Positions 33,674 to 42,694 of a stretch of 64,000 nucleotides of DNA are shown one piece after another. This DNA comes from Metabacillus flavus (GTDB lineage Bacteria > Bacillota > Bacilli > Bacillales > Bacillaceae): contig NZ_JAGVRK010000001.1 of assembly GCF_018283675.1 (NCBI RefSeq), positions 3,410,001 through 3,474,000 of the forward strand, written 5' to 3'. Under the pieces are notes generated by a model. That model worked only from the letters and a program-made list of their open reading frames with translations, was not told where the DNA came from and did not search any database. The stretch's first letter is position 1; each line of letters opens with the position of its first letter. The translations under genes and the position numbers were made by a program.

Positions 33674-34838
33674 TAGAAGCACCTCTTTTCGAACCAATAA
33701 AATAAGCAACCTCTTCAAATTGCTTCGTAAAGGAATCAACATCCTGCACACCGGAGAGGTTTTGGAGAACTGTCATTTTACCGTCTTTTTTCAAAGCTCC
33801 GGCATATTCAATAGCCTCTTTCATGCGCTCTTGAGAAAACAGGACACAGTGCTTCGGCTCTTCTTTTTCCAGTACATCTAATGCTTCTAAAAGCTGCCCA
33901 AGCTGCAAACCAAACCCTGTCGCAGCTGCGGGACGGTCAAACTTTTCCATCAGGCGGTTGTATCTTCCGCCATTTCCGAGCGGAAATCCGACCTTATCAG
34001 TGTAAACCTCAAATAGAATCCCTGTATAGTAGCTCATATGGCTGACAATATTTAAATCAAGCTTTACATACTCAGAAACTCCGAATTCCTCCAGCATGCT
34101 CCAAAGCTTCTGCAGCTCATCTATGGCCTGTCTGCAGTCATTGGATTCACAAATGGAAAGACCCTGCAGCATTTTCCCCGCATCCCCTCTCAGCGCCAGA
34201 AAATCAAGAAGCCGCTGTTTATCAATGGAGGACAAAGCAAGAGATTTCACATGCTCGCGGTACCCGACATAATTTTTCTCATAAAGGAACCGTCTTAATT
34301 TATCCGCCCTCTCCTGATTCCCGAGGATTTCTTTGAAAAGAGCATCCGCAAAACCAATATGCCCAATTGCAACCCTGAAGTTTGAGAGCCCGGACGCCTT
34401 AAGAGCGGAAATCATCAGAGAAATTGCCTCCGCGTCTGCACTAATGGACTCATCACCAATCAATTCCACACCAATCTGCTCAAACTCTGCCGGACGGCCG
34501 CCTTCCCTTTGCTGTGCTCTAAAAACATTCGCCTGATAAGAAAGCCTGAGCGGCGAATTTCCAGCCAGTCTTGAAGCCGCAACCCTTGCAATTGGAGCCG
34601 TCATATCCGGACGAAGCACAAGCGTTTTTCCCTGCTGATCTAATAATTTAAAAAGCTGCTGATCCAAAATCGCTGATTGCACACCAACTGTCTCATAATA
34701 TTCAAGCGTAGGAGTTTCAATAAAATCATACCCCCAGCCGCTGATTTCCTTCATGATCTTATCCCTTACCGCTCTCTTCGTTTTATAAAGAGCTGGCAGT
34801 GTATCCCTCATGCCAAGAGGCTTCTCAAACATAAACAT
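33666..34838 (-). CDS. hisZ: ATP phosphoribosyltransferase regulatory subunit HisZ
   Basis: Encodes 390 aa, a catalytically inactive relative of histidyl-tRNA synthetase. Class II motifs are recognisable: motif 2-like [17 protein letters not shown] and motif 3-like [13 protein letters not shown]. It activates short HisG and senses histidine. First gene of the his operon, starting with a GGGGGTG ribosome site. Confidence 0.96.
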   Translation of the reverse strand: MFMFEKPLGMRDTLPALYKTKRAVRDKIMKEISGWGYDFIETPTLEYYETVGVQSAILDQQLFKLLDQQGKTLVLRPDMTAPIARVAASRLAGNSPLRLSYQANVFRAQQREGGRPAEFEQIGVELIGDESISADAEAISLMISALKASGLSNFRVAIGHIGFADALFKEILGNQERADKLRRFLYEKNYVGYREHVKSLALSSIDKQRLLDFLALRGDAGKMLQGLSICESNDCRQAIDELQKLWSMLEEFGVSEYVKLDLNIVSHMSYYTGILFEVYTDKVGFPLGNGGRYNRLMEKFDRPAAATGFGLQLGQLLEALDVLEKEEPKHCVLFSQERMKEAIEYAGALKKDGKMTVLQNLSGVQDVDSFTKQFEEVAYFIGSKRGASNE

Positions 34839-35107
34839 AGAATCGGCACCCCCAATTAGTACGAAATGTTCAAAATCCTTTAGTTCGCTAATATGTTACC
34901 ATACTAACAAAATAAAGTTAGACGTTCAAGGAAAAAATCGCTTCTGATTGTATGCTTCCCTCTTTTGATGGAGAATCAACCTTGTAATATGGAACTGGGT
35001 CGATGGTGGGTTGTTGGCTGGGACTTGGCATGGCACATTTTTCAATGATAATTTTAGGATTTGGTGAGGTTATTTTGTTGCCAGGAATGGCTGCTTTTCA
35101 ACGGTGA
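34839..35107. other. Region between the his promoter and the 41-bp array
   Basis: No gene is visible. It holds the his promoter and, towards the right, loosely related GGCATGGCA and GCCAGGAATGG words that look like decayed array units. Confidence 0.5.
34901..34929 (-). promoter_or_regulatory. Sigma-A promoter of the his operon with TTAG/CTAA half-sites
   Basis: Minus strand: -35 TTGAAC at 34929-34924, 17-bp spacer, -10 TAGTAT at 34906-34901. Between this and hisZ (about 60 bases) and across the spacer lie repeated TTAG and CTAA half-sites, including the palindrome TTAGCGAACTAA. These could bind a histidine repressor of the HisR/YerC type, an inference. No T-box is present. Confidence 0.6.
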
Positions 35108-35432
35108 TGCCTGGCATTGCTGATTTTCACGATTTTGCCTGGCATTCTTGCCTGGCATTGATGGTTTCCCCGGTGATGCCTGGCATTTTAGCCTGGCATT
35201 GCTGCTTTCCCCGGTAATGCCTGGCATTCTTGCCTGGCATTGCTCCTTTTCACGATGTTGCCTGGCATTCTTCCCTGGCATTGCTGCTTTCCCCGGTAAT
35301 GCCTGGCATTCTTGCCTGGCATTGATGGTTTCCCAGGTGATGCCTGGCATTCTTCCCTGGCATTGCTCTTTTTCCCGATGTTGCCTGGCATTCTTCCCTG
35401 GCATTACTCCTTTTCACGATAATGCCTGGAAC
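35108..35432. repeat. 41-bp tandem array of TGCCTGGCA palindromes
   Basis: TGCCTGGCATT begins at 35136, 35177, 35218, 35259, 35300, 35341, 35382 and (ending TGCCTGGA) 35423, an exact 41-bp period over seven intervals. A shorter first unit starts at 35108, 28 bp before the next. Every full unit has a second copy of CCTGGCATT 13 bp into it, so each unit carries two interrupted palindromes (TGCC-N-GGCA). The second half of the unit alternates among a few variants. The period is not a multiple of three and frames through it shift every unit, so it is not coding. Fills the gap between the his promoter and yvoF. Confidence 0.92.
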
Positions 35433-35442
35433 CGCACCACCA

Positions 35443-35486
35443 ATAAAAACCCGCAAAACAGAATCAGTCTTTCTGTTCAGCGGGTT
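35443..35486 (-). terminator. Terminator of the hprK-lgt-yvoD-ppaX-yvoF operon
   Basis: AACCCGC and GCGGGTT with an inner AACAGAA/TTCTGTT helix form a long stem that covers the yvoF stop codon; TTTTATT follows on the minus strand. Confidence 0.75.
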
Positions 35487-35994
35487 CGATCGTCGCTCTT
35501 TTTTCCATTTCTTCTTTTGTATAAATGATCTGCATGGGGTTGCCGCCTGCGAAGGCTCCGGCTGGTACATCTTTGTGCACAAGGGTTCCGGCGGAGACGA
35601 TTGCTCCGTCTCCGATTGTTACACCCGGCAATATGGTGCTGTTGGCACCAATCATCACCTCATCCCCGATGATCACATCACCAAGACGGTATTCTTTAAT
35701 GAGGTATTCGTGTGCCAGGATGGTGGTATTGTATCCAATTACGGAATTGCGGCCGACTTGAATTTTTTCCGGAAACATGACATCCAGCATGACCATGAGC
35801 GCAAACGAGGTTTGCTCACCTGTCTTTACTCCAAGGAATGTCCGGTACATCCAGTTTTTCATGCCGAGAAACGGGGTGTACCTTGCAAGCTGAATGATGA
35901 TGAAATTTCTGGCGACCTTCCAGAAGGGCACCGTTTTATAGATGTGCCAAAGGGAGTTCGCACCGGAAACAGGATAGCGCGTCGTTTGTCTCAA
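35464..35994 (-). CDS. yvoF: Hexapeptide-repeat acetyltransferase (YvoF)
   Basis: Encodes 176 aa. A left-handed beta-helix is visible at about 85-155 ([46 protein letters not shown]), with the closing [12 protein letters not shown]. Resembles maltose/galactoside O-acetyltransferases; substrate unknown, cell envelope sugars are possible. Last gene of the hprK-lgt-yvoD-ppaX-yvoF operon and overlaps ppaX by four bases. Confidence 0.9.
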   Translation of the reverse strand: MRQTTRYPVSGANSLWHIYKTVPFWKVARNFIIIQLARYTPFLGMKNWMYRTFLGVKTGEQTSFALMVMLDVMFPEKIQVGRNSVIGYNTTILAHEYLIKEYRLGDVIIGDEVMIGANSTILPGVTIGDGAIVSAGTLVHKDVPAGAFAGGNPMQIIYTKEEMEKRATIEPAEQKD

Positions 35995-36638
35995 GCTTTT
36001 TCCACTCCAGCGATGGGGAGCAAATCACTCATTTGCTCCAGCATAAAGTCGGGTTTGTATGCTGAAAGATATTCTCTTCCTTTTATCGTCCAGGCTACGC
36101 CCGCGGTTAAGGTCCCTGCGTTTTGACCGGCTTCAATATCATGATGATTATCTCCTACCATGATTGCTTCATCAGGCTTTGAGCCAAGCAGTTCCAGCGC
36201 CTTCAAGACAGGCTCAGGATGCGGCTTGGCGTGTTCAACGTCATCCAGGGTAACAACGACATCAAAGAACTGGTCAAGCTTTGTTAATTTCAGCCCCATG
36301 TTTACGGTGTCTCTGATTTTCGTCGTGACAATGCCCAGCTTAAACCCATCATGATGAAGCTTCTGAACGGTCTCAAAAACTGTCGCAAATTCTGTAACTA
36401 AAGCATCGTGCTGCTTATGGTTGAAGGCCCGGTACATCCCTATCATTTCCTCGACTTTCTCAGGATCGATTGAGTGAAAGGTATCGTGCAGAGTCGGACC
36501 GATAAACGGCAGGACAAGCTCGCGGCTGTACTCGCCGGGCCTGTAGTGATTCAGTGTATGAAGAAACGATTCGATAATCAATTCGTTTGTATTAATTAAT
36601 GTTCCGTCCAAATCAAACAGAATGGTATTCCTTTTCAT
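35991..36638 (-). CDS. ppaX: Pyrophosphatase PpaX
   Basis: Encodes 215 aa from ATG 36638 ([17 protein letters not shown]), preceded by AAAGGAA. HAD-superfamily motifs: Asp9 and Asp11 (FDLDGT), Thr in GIVTTK, Lys in HAKPHPEP, and [11 protein letters not shown]. PpaX hydrolyses the pyrophosphate made when HPrK dephosphorylates HPr-Ser-P, and hprK lies in the same operon. Its start overlaps the 3' end of yvoD by 26 bases. Confidence 0.95.
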   Translation of the reverse strand: MKRNTILFDLDGTLINTNELIIESFLHTLNHYRPGEYSRELVLPFIGPTLHDTFHSIDPEKVEEMIGMYRAFNHKQHDALVTEFATVFETVQKLHHDGFKLGIVTTKIRDTVNMGLKLTKLDQFFDVVVTLDDVEHAKPHPEPVLKALELLGSKPDEAIMVGDNHHDIEAGQNAGTLTAGVAWTIKGREYLSAYKPDFMLEQMSDLLPIAGVEKA

Positions 36639-37581
36639 GAACAGGTTCCTTTCTAGCTGAAGAATCAGGCTGCTTCCATAGCTTTGCAATAATGATGGTT
36701 AATAGGACCGCGGTGATGACTCTTATTAAAAATAGTGGCAGTACTGGAATTCCGAGCGGAACAAAAATAAGTGTATCTTCCACCACAGCATGGCAGGAAA
36801 CGAGGAAAATAAAAGCAAGTGTGAGATCACGGTAGCTCACTCCGTCCTCTTTCACTGCCTGAATCATGACGCCCGCTCCGTATGCGAGTCCAATCGTTAA
36901 GCCGGCAACGAGTGTCATTGAGGTATTCTCTCTCATTCCAAGGAATCTCGTAACCGGGGCCATCCATTTGGAAAATACCTTTAGCCAGCCAAGATCCTTC
37001 ATAAACTGCATGATGATCATAAGCGGAATCACTATGGCCGCAAGCTGCAAGATTCCAATCACGCCCTTGCCGATTGAATCAAGCAGGATTTCTCCCCATC
37101 CATTCGGCTGAGTCTGGCTTTTCGAAATGAAGCCGTACTGCGCCATTTCACTGCCGCCTCTCCAGAACAGATTGATGACAGCCGCCGAAATTATGGCGAG
37201 CCCCACTCTCACAATGAGAATCAGCCAAAGCTTAATCCCCACTTTGGCAGCTACTGTCGATTCGATAATCAGATTATGAGAGAATGACAGCATGACGGCT
37301 AATATAAAAACTTCCTTAACAGATAAATCGAGTGTCAGGATTCCGGCAATGCCTGCGTACAGGTTTAAAAAATTCCCGAGGACAAGCGGGATGGCCGCCT
37401 CTCCTCTTAATCCAATCAGCCCCATCAGAGGTGCTATAAGCTGAACAATCCAATCTAATACAGGTGTATGACGAAGGATCCCTACGAGAAGCGTCACGGG
37501 AAAAATGACTTTTCCAAGCGTCCATGTTGTAGCAAGCCCCGTCTTCCAGCCATTTGCTAAACTCGCCTTCAGTCGAATCAC
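36613..37581 (-). CDS. yvoD: Nucleoside-recognition (Gate) domain membrane protein (YvoD)
   Basis: Encodes 322 aa with about eight hydrophobic segments (for example [39 protein letters not shown]). Two Gate/nucleoside-recognition regions are apparent. Transport or sensing of an unknown molecule is likely. The start is uncertain: GTG 37581 gives MIRLKAS but overlaps AAGGAG, and no in-frame ATG is near. It lies six bases after lgt and overlaps ppaX. Confidence 0.85.
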   Translation of the reverse strand: MIRLKASLANGWKTGLATTWTLGKVIFPVTLLVGILRHTPVLDWIVQLIAPLMGLIGLRGEAAIPLVLGNFLNLYAGIAGILTLDLSVKEVFILAVMLSFSHNLIIESTVAAKVGIKLWLILIVRVGLAIISAAVINLFWRGGSEMAQYGFISKSQTQPNGWGEILLDSIGKGVIGILQLAAIVIPLMIIMQFMKDLGWLKVFSKWMAPVTRFLGMRENTSMTLVAGLTIGLAYGAGVMIQAVKEDGVSYRDLTLAFIFLVSCHAVVEDTLIFVPLGIPVLPLFLIRVITAVLLTIIIAKLWKQPDSSARKEPVHEKEYHSV

Positions 37582-37587
37582 TCCTTA

Positions 37588-38400
37588 TTATGAATCCAGA
37601 TATCTCTTCTTTGAAAGGCCGCTCATGCGGCGGTAAATGATAATTCCGACTGCCGTTAAAATCAGCACAATCGAGATGACCTGGGCAATGCGCAGGTCTG
37701 CGGTCAGCATTAAACTGTCCGTTCTCATTCCCTCAATGAAGAATCGGCCGATTGAATACCAGATTACGTAGGATAAAAACAGTTCCCCTCTTCTTAAATT
37801 CACTTTTCGCAGGAATAGCAGCAAAACAAAGCCGGCTAAATTCCAAAGGGACTCATATAAAAAGGTCGGGTGATAATATTGACCGTCTATGTACATCTGG
37901 TTAATGATGAAATTTGGCAGATGGAGATTTTCTAAAAATCCTCTCGTAACCGGACCGCCGAAGGCTTCCTGATTCATGAAATTTCCCCAGCGCCCGATCG
38001 CCTGCCCCAATATGATACTCGGCGCTCCAATGTCAGCGATTTTCCAAAATGACAGCTTTTTGATTCTGGCAAAGACTACGCCTGTTGCCACTGCGCCAAT
38101 CAGACCTCCGTGGATGGCGAGTCCTCCCTGCCAAATCTGAGGAATCATTGCGGGATTCTGAGAATAATAATCCCACTGAAATGCTACGTAGTAAAGCCTT
38201 GCGCAAATGATTGCAATCGGAATAGCAAAGAGTACTAAATCGACAAATGTATCTTTATGAAGACCTCTTCTTACACTTTCCCTTACTGCAATCCACAGGC
38301 CGAGCAGGGCCCCGAGGCCGATTATGACCCCGTACCAATGAACCTGCAGCCCTCCAAGCTCAACCGCAATCGGATTAAGCGGCTGGATCGTTCCTAACAT
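37588..38400 (-). CDS. lgt: Prolipoprotein diacylglyceryl transferase
   Basis: Encodes 270 aa with seven membrane segments. The Lgt signature [15 protein letters not shown] is in the middle and HGGLIGAV precedes it; a conserved Arg-rich C-terminal region (REGELF-like RRGELFLSY) follows. It transfers diacylglycerol from phosphatidylglycerol to lipobox Cys residues, such as those of UgpB and YidC here. Located 28 bases after hprK, as in other Bacillus. Confidence 0.97.
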   Translation of the reverse strand: MLGTIQPLNPIAVELGGLQVHWYGVIIGLGALLGLWIAVRESVRRGLHKDTFVDLVLFAIPIAIICARLYYVAFQWDYYSQNPAMIPQIWQGGLAIHGGLIGAVATGVVFARIKKLSFWKIADIGAPSIILGQAIGRWGNFMNQEAFGGPVTRGFLENLHLPNFIINQMYIDGQYYHPTFLYESLWNLAGFVLLLFLRKVNLRRGELFLSYVIWYSIGRFFIEGMRTDSLMLTADLRIAQVISIVLILTAVGIIIYRRMSGLSKKRYLDS

Positions 38401-38428
38401 TCCCTTCAGCTCCTCTTCTGACCGTTAA

Positions 38429-39355
38429 TCAGCGTTCTCCTTCTTCAATTACATCAGCAAGCTTTGTCGTGAATTGCTCAGCAGCATTTAGACCCATCCG
38501 CTTCAGACGGAAGTTCATAGCTGCTACTTCAATAATAACGGCCAAGTTTCGTCCGGGGCGAACCGGTACCGTCAGTTTTTGAATATTTGTATCAATAATT
38601 TTCATCGTCTCTTCTTCTAAGCCCAGGCGGTCATATTGCTTTTTCGCATCCCATGTTTCCAAATCAATCACAAGCGTTATCCGCTTATTGCTCCGGACTG
38701 CACCGGCCCCGAACAATGTCATCACGTCAATAATGCCAAGTCCGCGGATTTCCAGGAGATGTTCAATCAGTTCAGGCGCATTTCCAATCAGTGTGTTTTG
38801 ATCCTCCTGCCTGATTTCAACACAATCATCGGCTACAAGACGATGGCCGCGCTTAACAAGCTCAAGTGCGGTTTCACTTTTCCCCACACCGCTTTTACCG
38901 ATAATCAGTACTCCTACCCCATAAATGTCAACCAATACCCCGTGCACGGCTGTAGTAGGGGCAAGCTTGCTTTCTAAAAAGTTCGTTAAATGACTGGATA
39001 GACGGGTAGTTTTCATGGAAGAACGCAGAACAGGTACGCCGCTTCTTTCAGAGGCCTCCGTCAGCTCCTCTGGAATATCAAGCTCACGTGAAACGATTAT
39101 TGCGGGAGTAATCGGAGTACATAACGCCGTCATCCGCTCTTCTTTTTCATGACGTGATAATTTTTCAAAAAACGAAAGCTCGGTTTTGCCTAGAATCTGA
39201 ACGCGATCCTTCGGGTAGTATGCAAAATAACCCGCAATCTCAAGTCCCGGTCTGGACAAATCGCTTGTTGTAATAGGCCGGTTAATCCCTTCTTCACCGC
39301 TAAACAGTTCCATCTTGAATTTTTCCATTAAATCCTTTGTACGTACTTTAGGCAT
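38429..39355 (-). CDS. hprK: HPr kinase/phosphorylase
   Basis: Encodes 308 aa. The Walker A is GKSGVGKS at 153-160, the catalytic region [10 protein letters not shown] follows, and the HprK signature [10 protein letters not shown] is present. Phosphorylates Ser46 of HPr and Crh when fructose-1,6-bisphosphate is high and reverses it with phosphate to give pyrophosphate, which PpaX removes. First gene of its operon; its substrate Crh is encoded at 21.5 kb. Confidence 0.97.
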   Translation of the reverse strand: MPKVRTKDLMEKFKMELFSGEEGINRPITTSDLSRPGLEIAGYFAYYPKDRVQILGKTELSFFEKLSRHEKEERMTALCTPITPAIIVSRELDIPEELTEASERSGVPVLRSSMKTTRLSSHLTNFLESKLAPTTAVHGVLVDIYGVGVLIIGKSGVGKSETALELVKRGHRLVADDCVEIRQEDQNTLIGNAPELIEHLLEIRGLGIIDVMTLFGAGAVRSNKRITLVIDLETWDAKKQYDRLGLEEETMKIIDTNIQKLTVPVRPGRNLAVIIEVAAMNFRLKRMGLNAAEQFTTKLADVIEEGER

Positions 39356-39534
39356 AGATGAGCCCTCCTTTAGCCAACACCATAAGTGAAATCTTCTTCC
39401 ATTTTAGCACTTTTATCTCTGCTGATATAGTCTTTCAAGACGGCGTCTGAATTGCGGCAAGGTTTAGGAGAATTTTTTCTGGAAAGCTAAATTGCGATAA
39501 CGGGTAAAAAGGACTGCACAACATAGGAGCAAGT

Positions 39535-39564
39535 CAAAAAAGAACCTCCTGAATAAGAAGGTTC
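39535..39564 (-). terminator. Terminator of the phosphoesterase gene
   Basis: An 8-bp stem (39564-39557 with 39549-39542, one G-T pair) overlaps the stop codon and is followed by TTTTTT on the minus strand. Confidence 0.8.
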
Positions 39565-40423
39565 AATCCATTTTCAAAAAATAAGGTTTTGCCCATTCTT
39601 TATCCAAATAAGGAGAGTAGGACCTGACTCGGATCCCGCCTTGTTTCCAGGTTAAGATCTGCATGTAACCGCCGCCGCCTTGAGGGAGCCCCTGGTAGTT
39701 GGCAAGCAGCTGATAGACTTTTCTGCCCTTTTGGGGTACGTCCACTCTTTTGGCAATTCCGTAATAATGGCCGCTAAGGACCAGTTTTACATTTTTATTT
39801 GGGACGACTACATCCTTATAAATTCTATCTCCATTTTTGCTTCGTGTTCCCTGATACGTCAGGTAATCATGAAAGGCCATAACCGCTTCTTTGTTCCTAT
39901 AATGCTTCAGCACACGGTTCATCCATTTCACTTCCCCTTTGCCGGCTTTGCACCAGCCCATGTAAAGAAAAACCTTGCCACCCGCTAAGTCATAGTGACC
40001 GCAGTTATCTAAAAAGGAACCCTTATAATACGGCTTGGCATCAAATCGATGCTCCCCGAAAAAACGATAGTATGGCTGAAGACCCCCGCTGCCTGTAAAG
40101 TCATGATTGCCAGGCAGAACACCATATGAAAATCCTTGGGCATCAAGCCTGCGGAAAGCCTGATGATTTCTTTCCCATTGGCTGTACTGACCGGAATTAT
40201 GCACCAAGTCTCCTGTATGAACTAAATAAGAAAGTCTTTCGGGCATTCTGTTTTTTACAATCCAATTCATTTGACTCGTTAAAATTTTCGGATGGTCTCT
40301 AACGTAATATTGAGTATCCGTCATCCATACAAAAGAGAAATCCTCACCGGCATGTCCTTTATAAGGGAGAGCAGTTAAGACAAAGATGACCAGCAGGATG
40401 AGCAGTATGCGTATATATTTCAT
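39563..40423 (-). CDS. Secreted calcineurin-type metallophosphoesterase
   Basis: Encodes 286 aa. A signal peptide (about 1-25, ends near KGHA) precedes a metallophosphoesterase domain: Asp36 (WMTDTQ), HTGDLVHN, PGNHDFTG, AFHDY and SGHYYG supply the two-metal site. No lipobox or anchor is seen, so the enzyme is probably released. Substrate unknown; teichoic acid, nucleotide or phosphodiester hydrolysis are options. Monocistronic with its own terminator. Confidence 0.9.
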   Translation of the reverse strand: MKYIRILLILLVIFVLTALPYKGHAGEDFSFVWMTDTQYYVRDHPKILTSQMNWIVKNRMPERLSYLVHTGDLVHNSGQYSQWERNHQAFRRLDAQGFSYGVLPGNHDFTGSGGLQPYYRFFGEHRFDAKPYYKGSFLDNCGHYDLAGGKVFLYMGWCKAGKGEVKWMNRVLKHYRNKEAVMAFHDYLTYQGTRSKNGDRIYKDVVVPNKNVKLVLSGHYYGIAKRVDVPQKGRKVYQLLANYQGLPQGGGGYMQILTWKQGGIRVRSYSPYLDKEWAKPYFLKMD

Positions 40424-40502
40424 TTCATCACCTGGTCGTTATCATTCCCATTTTCACTGAAAGTACAAATGAGATTTTACTGGGAGCGCTGCAGACTGTG
40501 AA

Positions 40503-40533
40503 AATAAAAAAGACCAGCGGCTCAGCGCTGATC
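40503..40533 (-). terminator. Terminator of the yvlABCD cluster
   Basis: GATCAGCG and CGCTGGTC form an 8-bp stem with one G-T pair (40533-40526 with 40519-40512), then TTTTTTATTTT on the minus strand. Confidence 0.85.
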
Positions 40534-40898
40534 TACTTGTTATCCCGTATTTGCTCAATAACCCCTTTTTGCACGACAAGGTGCAGCAGGGAAATGACAA
40601 TGGCCGCTAAAATGGCGGTTCCGAATCCATCGATATTAAATGCGTCACCCATGATTGCTTGCGTAATCATGAGGGTAATGGCATTGATGACAAAGAGGAA
40701 CAGACCAAGTGTTAACACTGTAACGGGCAGTGTCAAAATAACCAAAAATGGTTTTATTAAAAAATTGATAATAGATAGAACCAGGCTTGCCACGACTGCA
40801 GCCCAGATGCTGACAATTTGAAAATTGTCTTTGAAAATCAGCGCGCAGACCATTAAAATGACTGCATTGATTAAAACGCTGATGATCCACCTAACCAT
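40533..40898 (-). CDS. yvlD: Phage-holin-family membrane protein YvlD
   Basis: Encodes 121 aa, with four hydrophobic segments covering most of the chain. Matches the YvlD/phage holin 4-superfamily type (NFLIKPFLVILTLPVTVLTLGLF is typical). Not a lysis gene in this setting: it follows yvlC and yvlB, a cluster linked in B. subtilis to the envelope-stress sigma-W regulon. Overlaps yvlC by eight bases. Confidence 0.9.
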   Translation of the reverse strand: MVRWIISVLINAVILMVCALIFKDNFQIVSIWAAVVASLVLSIINFLIKPFLVILTLPVTVLTLGLFLFVINAITLMITQAIMGDAFNIDGFGTAILAAIVISLLHLVVQKGVIEQIRDNK

Positions 40899-41103
40899 GT
40901 ATCTGGTCCCCGTCTTTTTTCAGTAAAAGCACTAAAACAAAATAAGCAATAATTAACGGTGCACCGCCGGTAGCAAACATAGCAATTACGTAAATCACGC
41001 GCAGCAGGTTTGCATTTAAACCAAATCTCTCTGCAATGCCTCCTAATACTCCGGCTAATTTTTTATTCGTAGTTGAACGAGTCAGTTTTCCCATTTTTCT
41101 CAC
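40891..41103 (-). CDS. yvlC: PspC-domain protein YvlC
   Basis: Encodes 70 aa. The PspC motif LTRSTTNKKLAGVLGGIAER and a hydrophobic helix at about 33-55 are present. Members sense or respond to membrane stress. Overlaps yvlB and yvlD by a few bases each, so the three are coupled. Confidence 0.93.
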   Translation of the reverse strand: MRKMGKLTRSTTNKKLAGVLGGIAERFGLNANLLRVIYVIAMFATGGAPLIIAYFVLVLLLKKDGDQIHG

Positions 41104-42218
41104 CTCTCCATATGCTTTAAAACAACAGAGCCTGTTTTTGAATCAGCGAACACAGACAAATCACCTTTAGCGGTTTCGTTCGATCGGAATTTCAATTCCT
41201 TTGCGATCGACTCGTGTTTTTCACTTGTTACTTCTAGAGCATCCAAGTAGCAATGCAGGGACCCGAGATTTGATTTCAATTCCCCATTTGCCTTAACGGC
41301 TTGCGGAATTGAAATTTCCACGCTGCCGGTGGCGGCACTGCAATGAATCGTTTTGCATTCAGGATCTGACGCGTGCAGGAGGATTTTCCCGTTGAAGCTC
41401 TGCAGGTCAAGCTTCCTCCCTGCTCCGCTTACGTCAATCATTCCGTGAATGGTTTCGGCTTCGACCGTTTGAAATTGGTGCTGAGCCAATTTAATTTGCC
41501 CATTTGCTGTTTCAAGCTCTGCTTTTTCACCGCTCAGTGATGTTAGTGAGATCACTCCGTTGGCGGTTTTGGCTTTAAAGTCCTTTACTGTTAGCTGTTC
41601 CCCTCTTATCGGACCGCTAAACAGCTTAACTTTCGCAGACTCATATACCTTTGCCGGCAATAAGATGAGAACATTCGCCTTCATTGATTTTTTCTCGCAT
41701 TGAATTCTTAGCTTGCTGCCTTCCATTTCACAATAAAAGCTTTTAAGAAAGGCCTCTTTTGCCTGAGCAGAATCCTCAGTCTGATAAACCTTCGTTTCGC
41801 ATTCAATGCGCACTTCATCTTCTGGCCAAGGTTTGAATGTGACGTTGCCATTGACTATTTGTACATCCCATTCTCTCAGACCTTTTCCGCTGAATTGAAA
41901 AATATGCTGAACATCAAATGATGAGCCAATGGCTAAATCCAGATCCAATTCTTTTACTTTCTTCACGGCAAAATCAATCCAGCTCATTAGTTTAGATGCG
42001 GTTTTTCCGGAAGATGAACCTTCCTGGTTCTCTTGATAAGCACTCTGCTGGCCGCCTTTGTCATCCTTTTTCAGTAAAATTGAGGGTGTAAAGGAAGCCC
42101 ATTTTTTCTCATGGCTTTCCTTCTCATGATCAAGCTTTTCTATGAGAGAGAGCGCTTCTTCTACATTCAGCTTTCCTTCCTCTACAAGCTTCAATATTCT
42201 TCGGCGTTCTTCCTGCAC
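41100..42218 (-). CDS. yvlB: DUF4097 beta-helix protein YvlB
   Basis: Encodes 372 aa. The N-terminal helix (ERRRILKLVEEGKLNVEEALSLI) is a SHOCT-like small domain, followed by a repeat-rich DUF4097 domain (NGVISLTSLSGEKAELETANGQIKL, ETIHGMIDVSG, FNGKILL) that predicts a right-handed beta-helix. No membrane segment. Acts with the PspC protein YvlC; mechanism unknown. Confidence 0.9.
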   Translation of the reverse strand: MQEERRRILKLVEEGKLNVEEALSLIEKLDHEKESHEKKWASFTPSILLKKDDKGGQQSAYQENQEGSSSGKTASKLMSWIDFAVKKVKELDLDLAIGSSFDVQHIFQFSGKGLREWDVQIVNGNVTFKPWPEDEVRIECETKVYQTEDSAQAKEAFLKSFYCEMEGSKLRIQCEKKSMKANVLILLPAKVYESAKVKLFSGPIRGEQLTVKDFKAKTANGVISLTSLSGEKAELETANGQIKLAQHQFQTVEAETIHGMIDVSGAGRKLDLQSFNGKILLHASDPECKTIHCSAATGSVEISIPQAVKANGELKSNLGSLHCYLDALEVTSEKHESIAKELKFRSNETAKGDLSVFADSKTGSVVLKHMER

Positions 42219-42281
42219 GATAACTCCTCCTAAAAATACAACCTAGTAACACCCTATTCGGCAAGATGAAAATCAATCCCT

Positions 42282-42599
42282 TTAAACTGTTTTTAATATC
42301 TTAATTCCCTTAACAATGTTCCAAACGAAAACGATAAGGTTAACAATCAAGACGACGGGGAAACCCGAGAGAAAAACAATTCCAATCAGCTCATTCTGTC
42401 CGGCAAAGGCAGCACCAAGGAAAATAAACAGGTAGGCAATAATAGTGATAGCCGGAATAACATGAGAAAAAAATGATTTTTTTGCATGTGATTTTGTTTC
42501 AGTATCATCTGTGACAAAGTAAACGATAAGCGGAAGCAAGAACGGTGCAAACAGCACACTAAAATAACACAGGGCAGAAAGTAATTTATCGGTTTTCAT
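42282..42599 (-). CDS. yvlA: DUF4870-type membrane protein YvlA
   Basis: Encodes 105 aa with three hydrophobic segments (about 8-28, 48-70, 72-95). The N-terminal LSALCYFSVLFAPFLLPLIVYF matches YvlA. First gene of the yvlABCD cluster; no enzymatic residues visible. Confidence 0.85.
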   Translation of the reverse strand: MKTDKLLSALCYFSVLFAPFLLPLIVYFVTDDTETKSHAKKSFFSHVIPAITIIAYLFIFLGAAFAGQNELIGIVFLSGFPVVLIVNLIVFVWNIVKGIKILKTV

Positions 42600-42656
42600 G
42601 AAGTTCCATCTCCTTTACATACTTTTACGATTCTAAAAGGTGATTGGTTTCACTAT

Positions 42657-42688
42657 ATGAAAATAGCCAGCTCAATAAATGAGCTGGC
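42657..42688 (-). terminator. Terminator of uvrBA
   Basis: GCCAGCTCA and TGAGCTGGC form a 9-bp perfect stem (42688-42680 with 42674-42666), followed by TATTTT on the minus strand. Confidence 0.85.
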
Positions 42689-42694
42689 CCGAAC

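Noticed and set aside
34839-34930. T-box or histidine leader peptide before hisZ
   Set aside because: The leader is only about 60 bases and has no T-box AGGGTGG-type motif, specifier stem or run of His codons.
35108-35432. CRISPR array
   Set aside because: The repeats are regular (41 bp) but there are no unique spacers: every part of the unit recurs with small variations. No cas genes are nearby.
35148-35528. Collagen-like or repetitive protein in the 41-bp array
   Set aside because: Open frames exist on both strands, but the 41-bp period shifts the frame each unit and there is no ribosome site. They are by-products of the repeat.
40533-40898. Phage holin, suggesting a prophage
   Set aside because: The gene is YvlD in the conserved yvlABCD envelope-stress cluster; no other phage genes are in the window.
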